Of a stretch of 36,319 nt of DNA, positions 32,597-36,319 are shown piece by piece. Location of the stretch: contig JAITRU010000036.1 of assembly GCA_031288225.1 (NCBI GenBank), positions 1 through 36,319 of the forward strand, in the 5' to 3' direction. Origin of the DNA: Holosporaceae bacterium (GTDB lineage: Bacteria; Pseudomonadota; Alphaproteobacteria; UBA3830). The notes under the pieces are model-generated. The model did not search any database and was not told where the DNA came from. It was given only the letters and a program-made list of their open reading frames with translations. The translations under genes and the position numbers were made by a program. The first letter of the stretch is position 1, and the number at the start of each line of letters is the position of its first letter.

Positions 32597-34288
32597 TTAT
32601 TTTCTTTCTTTCTTTTTCTTTTGGATCGACTGTAGTTCTACATTCTTCTCTTCGGTGGCTGCGGCTGCTGTACCTGCAGCTGCATTTGCAGCGTTAGCCG
32701 CCGCCGCATTAGTGGCCGGCTGATTCGTCGACGGTGTTGTATTAAACAAATTCTTGAGAAAGCCGAGGCCGCCGCTGAGTAATTGTGATACACTAGTCCC
32801 ACTATTCAGGGCTTGGGTGATCTTACTGCCAAGTTCGGCTTGACTTGCACCACTCAACGTTGGATCACCTTTTATGAGGTAGCCAAGCTTGCCTAGGACA
32901 TCCTGGGCATCTTTGGAGATTGGTCCAGTAGTTCCCATTCCGGCCATTCCGCCAGCACCCATCATTCCTCCGCCGGCTCCCATCATTCCCCCGGCTCCCA
33001 TCATTCCCCCGGCGCCCATCATTCCCCCGGCGCCCATCATTCCGCCGCCGGCGCCCATCATTCCGCCGGCACCACCAGCCATTCCGCCTGCTCCTCCGGC
33101 GGCGCTGCCGGAATTCCCGTTATCGCCGGAATGGGAAAGCACAGACTGTATCCCGCTGGATATCAAAGAACCAAAACCTCCGAGTCCAGAACTACTACCC
33201 AGATTATTCAGGAAATTCGCATCCGCACCTGTCATGCCGCCGCCGGCACCTCCGCCGGCAGCGCCGCCAGCACCAGCGCCCATTCCATTGCCGATGCCAT
33301 TCGCATTTCCAGCGGCATCACCCATAGCGCCATTGGTGCCATTGCCATTCATACCATTTGCGCCACCGTTCATGCCATTTGCTGCACCTCCGCCAGCTGC
33401 ATTGCCGCTCAGACTGCCATCTGCACTTCCATTCATGCCGCCATTGGCACCTGCTGCACCACTGCCATCGCCCATGCCGCCATTGGCATCATCAATCCCG
33501 GATGCTCCGTAGCTACCGTTTAATTCCATCTCTTCGTTGATCCTAGCTTTTTCGCTGATACTTTGTCTGCAACTAGCACAAATTCCAACAGAATCTTCTG
33601 CATATTGCGAATTCACATACATGTATATTTTTCCCTTAGTATTACATATGATGCATGTTCCATCTTGCATTTTAGGAACTATATCATGAGATCTTCCGAT
33701 GTAATCTATGACGAATTTAACAATTTCGTCAATATTTCCATCGAAGGGAAAATTACCACCCCTAGGTTGCTGATCGTTAGCTCCCGCCATGGACATACCG
33801 TTTGGTATATTACCGGCATATCCGTCTGGCATAAAACCATCCTGGGGTGGCATGGCGAAATCACCCGGAGGCATAAGGTCGTTTTGGGGCATAGCACCAT
33901 CGTTTGCTAAGCCATTGTTAGGCATGGTAGCATTAGCTTGACTCCCAGCATTTTTATTGCCGCCATTAGCGCCTTCGGTTTCGTCATCATCTTCACCATC
34001 AATTCCATTGACTCCGCCGAGTTTGAATTTCCCTATGCACTTGAATATGTCGCCGCTTATTATTTTACTGAGTGGTTTGCTGCTGACAATTTTGCTCTTT
34101 TTTGAATTTTTCTTTTTTTCTTTTTCGCTCCTATTCGGAGAAACATTTTCAAATGATATTTTTCTCAATTGCTCAAATATGTCTAGAGTGTTTATTTTAT
34201 TTATTTCGGATGCGGCAAAACAAGGGGGTATGACTAATATCATATTAGCTAGCAAACAACGCAATGACATAGAGACACAATAATGCAT
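32597..34288 (-). CDS. Exported Gly/Met/Asn-rich protein with a CxxC pair, unknown function
   Basis: No family recognised. The N-terminus (start 34288, or the Met at 34270) carries a signal peptide ending near F-A-A-S-E. A Lys/Ser-rich section follows, then an acidic and Asn/Gly-rich spacer, then a small domain with C-I-I-C and C-A-S-C about 27 residues apart, resembling a zinc-ribbon or disulfide pair. The second half is low complexity: N-G-G-A-N-G-M-N-G-type runs and then six or more M-M-G-A-G-G repeats encoded by 18-21-bp DNA repeats. The C-terminus is Ala-rich and ends in a basic K-K-K-K-E-R-K. Base composition of the repeat region is far more GC-rich than the surroundings. Likely a surface or secreted structural protein; the opposite strand's open frames over the repeat are shadows. 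Confidence 0.75.
   Translation of the reverse strand: MHYCVSMSLRCLLANMILVIPPCFAASEINKINTLDIFEQLRKISFENVSPNRSEKEKKKNSKKSKIVSSKPLSKIISGDIFKCIGKFKLGGVNGIDGEDDDETEGANGGNKNAGSQANATMPNNGLANDGAMPQNDLMPPGDFAMPPQDGFMPDGYAGNIPNGMSMAGANDQQPRGGNFPFDGNIDEIVKFVIDYIGRSHDIVPKMQDGTCIICNTKGKIYMYVNSQYAEDSVGICASCRQSISEKARINEEMELNGSYGASGIDDANGGMGDGSGAAGANGGMNGSADGSLSGNAAGGGAANGMNGGANGMNGNGTNGAMGDAAGNANGIGNGMGAGAGGAAGGGAGGGMTGADANFLNNLGSSSGLGGFGSLISSGIQSVLSHSGDNGNSGSAAGGAGGMAGGAGGMMGAGGGMMGAGGMMGAGGMMGAGGMMGAGGGMMGAGGMAGMGTTGPISKDAQDVLGKLGYLIKGDPTLSGASQAELGSKITQALNSGTSVSQLLSGGLGFLKNLFNTTPSTNQPATNAAAANAANAAAGTAAAATEEKNVELQSIQKKKKERK
32940..33075 (-). repeat. 18/21-bp tandem repeat coding M-M-G-A-G-G
   Basis: On the plus strand the unit CCCATCATTCCCCCGGCG recurs about six times with 3-bp insertions and single-base changes. 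All period changes are multiples of three, so the frame is kept. Confidence 0.85.
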
Positions 34289-34588
34289 ATATTATCCAAT
34301 AAGATACCCAAAAACAGCTGATTCGATTATGTCATCTAATAATTTAATTTCTGTTAAATTGACCAACATAAAAAAACAATTGTTTTTTACAATTTGGATT
34401 ACTTCTGCCTGCTATTCGGCCATTATGGAAAATGGGTGAGTTTTTTCGCCGCTTGACTTTTTAAACATGATATCTCGAATCCGGGAGGGAAAAAATATTT
34501 TTTCAAACCGAATTGAATACAGTTTTCCCTTTGTTGTGTTGCATTTCACCTCCACTGAAACGTATAATTGCCTTCGTTGAAGTAAGGG
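34289..34588. other. 300-bp intergenic region between divergent genes
   Basis: Contains a perfect palindrome AAAAAACAATTGTTTTTT near 34371-34388 and a TTGACT at about 34454 that could be a -35 for the pgsA-like gene, although no matching -10 is clear. No gene seen. Confidence 0.35.
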
Positions 34589-35170
34589 ATGGCAGTGAAG
34601 TTTCTGGATGTTGCAGGCCTGAAGAGGAAAATTCCTAATTTTCTCTCTCTATTGCGAGTTGTGTTGGCCGTTTTTTTTGTTCTTTTGGTTGGTCGCAGCG
34701 ATTTTTTTACGGCAATGTTGGTGTTTATGCTTGCCGCTGTTACGGATTTTTTTGATGGATATTGGGCAAGAAAATGGCGAGCGGTGTCCTTGGCTGGTGC
34801 CCTTCTTGATCCTTTTGCCGATAAGGTACTGATGATTAGCGCCTATGGCATACTTGCTACTACCGCACAGGTGCCACTTTATGTGGCTGCCACGGTGATT
34901 GTTCGGGATTTATTAATTCTTGCCGCGGTGTGTTTATGTGCGTTGTTTAGTGTTAGGTTAGAGATACGTCCCCTGGTGTCTAGTAAAATGAATACAACCA
35001 TACAGATGATTTTCGTCATCATTGTTGTGGGTTGCCGCTGTCTCTCCATGACGATAACTTCGGTTGAAATGTTGATTGGTGCAGGAGTGGTGTGCCTGTC
35101 AACTATTGTTTCAGGAGCAGATTATCTGCGGAAGTATTATGGAATCGGAAATGACATACTCAACGGATAG
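34589..35170 (+). CDS. pgsA: CDP-diacylglycerol-glycerol-3-phosphate 3-phosphatidyltransferase
   Basis: Makes phosphatidylglycerophosphate, the committed precursor of phosphatidylglycerol and cardiolipin. The CDP-alcohol phosphotransferase motif D-x2-D-G-x2-A-R-x8-G-x3-D-x3-D is complete, with Asp53, Asp56, Gly57, Ala60, Arg61, Gly70, Asp74 and Asp78, and it lies in the usual place after the first membrane helices. I-P-N-F-L-S-L-L-R near residue 16 matches the PgsA N-terminus (I-P-N-x-L-T-x-x-R). The 193-residue length fits. The following membrane-protein gene overlaps its 3' end, so the two are probably one operon. PgsA is the most likely specificity, but other members of the superfamily cannot be excluded. 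Confidence 0.92.
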   Translation: MAVKFLDVAGLKRKIPNFLSLLRVVLAVFFVLLVGRSDFFTAMLVFMLAAVTDFFDGYWARKWRAVSLAGALLDPFADKVLMISAYGILATTAQVPLYVAATVIVRDLLILAAVCLCALFSVRLEIRPLVSSKMNTTIQMIFVIIVVGCRCLSMTITSVEMLIGAGVVCLSTIVSGADYLRKYYGIGNDILNG

Positions 35171-36206
35171 CAAATCTGTATTCTGGATATGTGCCATTGG
35201 AGGAACGTTCCTGTTTTTTTATTTATTCTCCGACATATGTTTTCCATTTGTAGTTGGTTTTTTCCTCGCATACCTAAGTTCAAAATGTGTGAATTCCATC
35301 TCCATCCATCATCTATCCCGGGGATTTGTCAGTGCTTTGTTTGCGTTGAGTTCCGTTGGGATCATAATTCTAGCTGGAGCAACTGTATTGCCAAAAATTA
35401 AAGATTGCCTGATGCTATTGCACAGCAATATTCCCGCATATTATTCCGAACTCATCAATTTTTTCAATAATTCCTTTCCTTTCCTAAATATAGACCAGTA
35501 CCACATAGACATTGCAAATCTGAAGAGGGAATTGCAGGAATATCTTGGCAAAAACATATTTATGATTGGATCTCTTGTGGATAGATTGGCTTCCACCGGC
35601 AACGCCATAGGCAATTTTGTTTCATTTTTCCTGATTATGCCGATTTCGTTTTTTTATTTTCTCCGAGATTGGAATAAAATGACACTTTCGATGCGCAACT
35701 GCATTCCCCATCGCCAGCGGAAAATTTTTGTGGAAATTACCGTACTTATAAGAACGACACTTCAAAAATTCCTCAATGGGCAATTCAAAATTGCCACGGT
35801 TCTTGCGTTTTTTTATGCAATAGCACTTTATGCGATAGGGGTAGGCAATTACATTCTTCTGGGAATCATGTCTGGTATATCATCATTTGTGCCCTTTGTG
35901 GGAGCACTTTTTTCATTCTTGTTAGTCATCCTAACTAGTGCTCCACTGCTAACCTTGACAAAGATGTATCTACTGGTAGCCGTTTATGTGGTTGGACAAT
36001 CTCTGGAATCTTACCTACTATACCCTCATTTCGTAGGGAAAAAAGTCGGCTTGCATCCCCTATGGATGACGTTTTCATTTTTTGCAGGACTCCAGTTGGG
36101 AGGGATCGTTGGAGTGTTGATTGCCATCCCCCTAACTGCCGTACTGCGCAGTTTTATGACGTACTCCGTTGGCAGATTCAAGTCAACACCATCCTACAAA
36201 CTCTAG
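35139..36206 (+). CDS. AI-2E transporter/PerM family membrane protein
   Basis: About eight hydrophobic segments in 355 residues. The family pattern is seen in F-P-F-V-V-G-F-F-L-A-Y-L at the N-terminus, a long periplasmic region around 80-140, F-L-I-M-P-I-S-F-F-Y-F-L-R-D-W, N-G-Q-F-K-I-A-T-V-L-A, and the signature I-S-S-F-V-P-F-V-G-A-L-F, followed by Q-S-L-E-S-Y-L-L-Y-P-H-F-V-G-K-K-V-G-L-H-P-L. Members export AI-2 or act as Na+/H+ antiporters; in many alphaproteobacteria a perM gene lies beside genes such as hdaA. The start at 35139 (GGAAG upstream) gives a 32-base overlap with pgsA; 35151 is also possible. Confidence 0.9.
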   Translation: MESEMTYSTDSKSVFWICAIGGTFLFFYLFSDICFPFVVGFFLAYLSSKCVNSISIHHLSRGFVSALFALSSVGIIILAGATVLPKIKDCLMLLHSNIPAYYSELINFFNNSFPFLNIDQYHIDIANLKRELQEYLGKNIFMIGSLVDRLASTGNAIGNFVSFFLIMPISFFYFLRDWNKMTLSMRNCIPHRQRKIFVEITVLIRTTLQKFLNGQFKIATVLAFFYAIALYAIGVGNYILLGIMSGISSFVPFVGALFSFLLVILTSAPLLTLTKMYLLVAVYVVGQSLESYLLYPHFVGKKVGLHPLWMTFSFFAGLQLGGIVGVLIAIPLTAVLRSFMTYSVGRFKSTPSYKL

Positions 36207-36281
36207 ATGTATGGTCCCATATTGTGGAGGCGACGCGAATGAGCTAAAATACGAATTATCCCCAATAGAAAAGGAGGCATT

Positions 36282-36319
36282 ATGGGACAAATATTACACA
36301 GCTGCGCCCGAACGACAGA
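36282..36319 (+). CDS. IS481-family transposase, 5' end (window edge)
   Basis: AAGGAGG precedes an ATG that opens M-G-Q-I-L-H-S-C-A-R-T-T, the characteristic beginning of a group of IS481-type transposases (M-G-Q-x-L-H-x-x-A-x-T-T, followed in that family by an HTH). Only twelve codons are in the window, so completeness cannot be judged. The left end of the element probably lies in 36207-36260. Confidence 0.65.
   Translation, partial: MGQILHSCARTT

Noticed and set aside
32940-33075. Regular repeats that could suggest a CRISPR array
   Set aside because: The 18-21-bp units are directly adjacent without unique spacers and keep a protein frame; no cas genes are near. No CRISPR array seen in the window.
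32889-33540. Long plus-strand open frames rich in Pro/Ile (P-P-A-P-I-I-P) opposite the Gly-rich gene
   Set aside because: They are the complement of the M-M-G-A-G-G coding repeats, lack a ribosome site and signal, and exist only because the repeat has no stops in that frame.
34371-34388. AAAAAACAATTGTTTTTT palindrome as a terminator
   Set aside because: No G-C pairs in the stem apart from two, and neither flanking gene ends here (both start); listed only as a possible regulatory palindrome.

Overview
The window looks like chromosome from an intracellular or host-associated alphaproteobacterium, most plausibly Holosporales- or Rickettsiales-like. The DUF1013/TrcR-type regulator, the Tim44-like protein and the alphaproteobacterial style of SerC, Dcd and QmcA support Alphaproteobacteria. 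Moderately AT-rich DNA, decayed insertion sequences, several families of ~100-bp palindromic repeats and large low-complexity exported proteins suggest a host-associated lineage. The order-level placement is inference. TGA is used as a normal stop (dapB, rarA).

Layout. 1-1800: an eroded accessory patch with a transposase start, repeats and a small secreted protein. 1807-5120 (minus): a compact four-gene cluster, trcR > tldD > dcd > tim44-like. 5669-9000: phosphoglycerate kinase (plus), then accA and a QmcA-type SPFH protein (minus). 9074-9685: the scar of an ISAs1-family element filled with two repeats. 9909-12630 (minus): an MHS/ProP-like MFS transporter followed by an outer-membrane porin. 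12966-17962 (plus): DedA, RarA, an STT3-like GT-C membrane protein and a family 2 glycosyltransferase. 18215-21260 (plus): rho and pyrG. 21257-24310 (minus): a ~1,000-residue exported low-complexity/coiled-coil protein whose stop interlocks with that of pyrG. 24836-24921: tRNA-Tyr(GTA). 25161-28701: Sua5/TsaC-type tRNA modification enzyme, a DUF488 protein, an SPL-type radical SAM protein and a Nudix protein. 29047-32080: serC, an XRE-type regulator and dapB, each separated by repeats. 32597-34288: a Gly/Met/Asn-rich exported protein. 34589-36206: a CDP-alcohol phosphatidyltransferase (pgsA-like) and an AI-2E/PerM-family membrane protein. The window ends inside the first codons of an IS481-type transposase.

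The most unusual signal is not one gene. It is a set of short inverted-terminal repeats (families A-E here, 92-102 bp where complete) that abut one another at shared TA dinucleotides, sit at the breakpoints of decayed IS elements, and bracket individual genes (the small secreted protein, serC, the XRE-dapB pair). Three families (A, B, C) share a common internal core and look like one superfamily. The second strong signal is two large exported low-complexity proteins, one with a basic nuclear-localisation-like cluster; these are candidate host-interaction factors. The remaining genes are mostly housekeeping: translation quality, lipid and amino-acid synthesis, CTP synthesis and envelope glycosylation.
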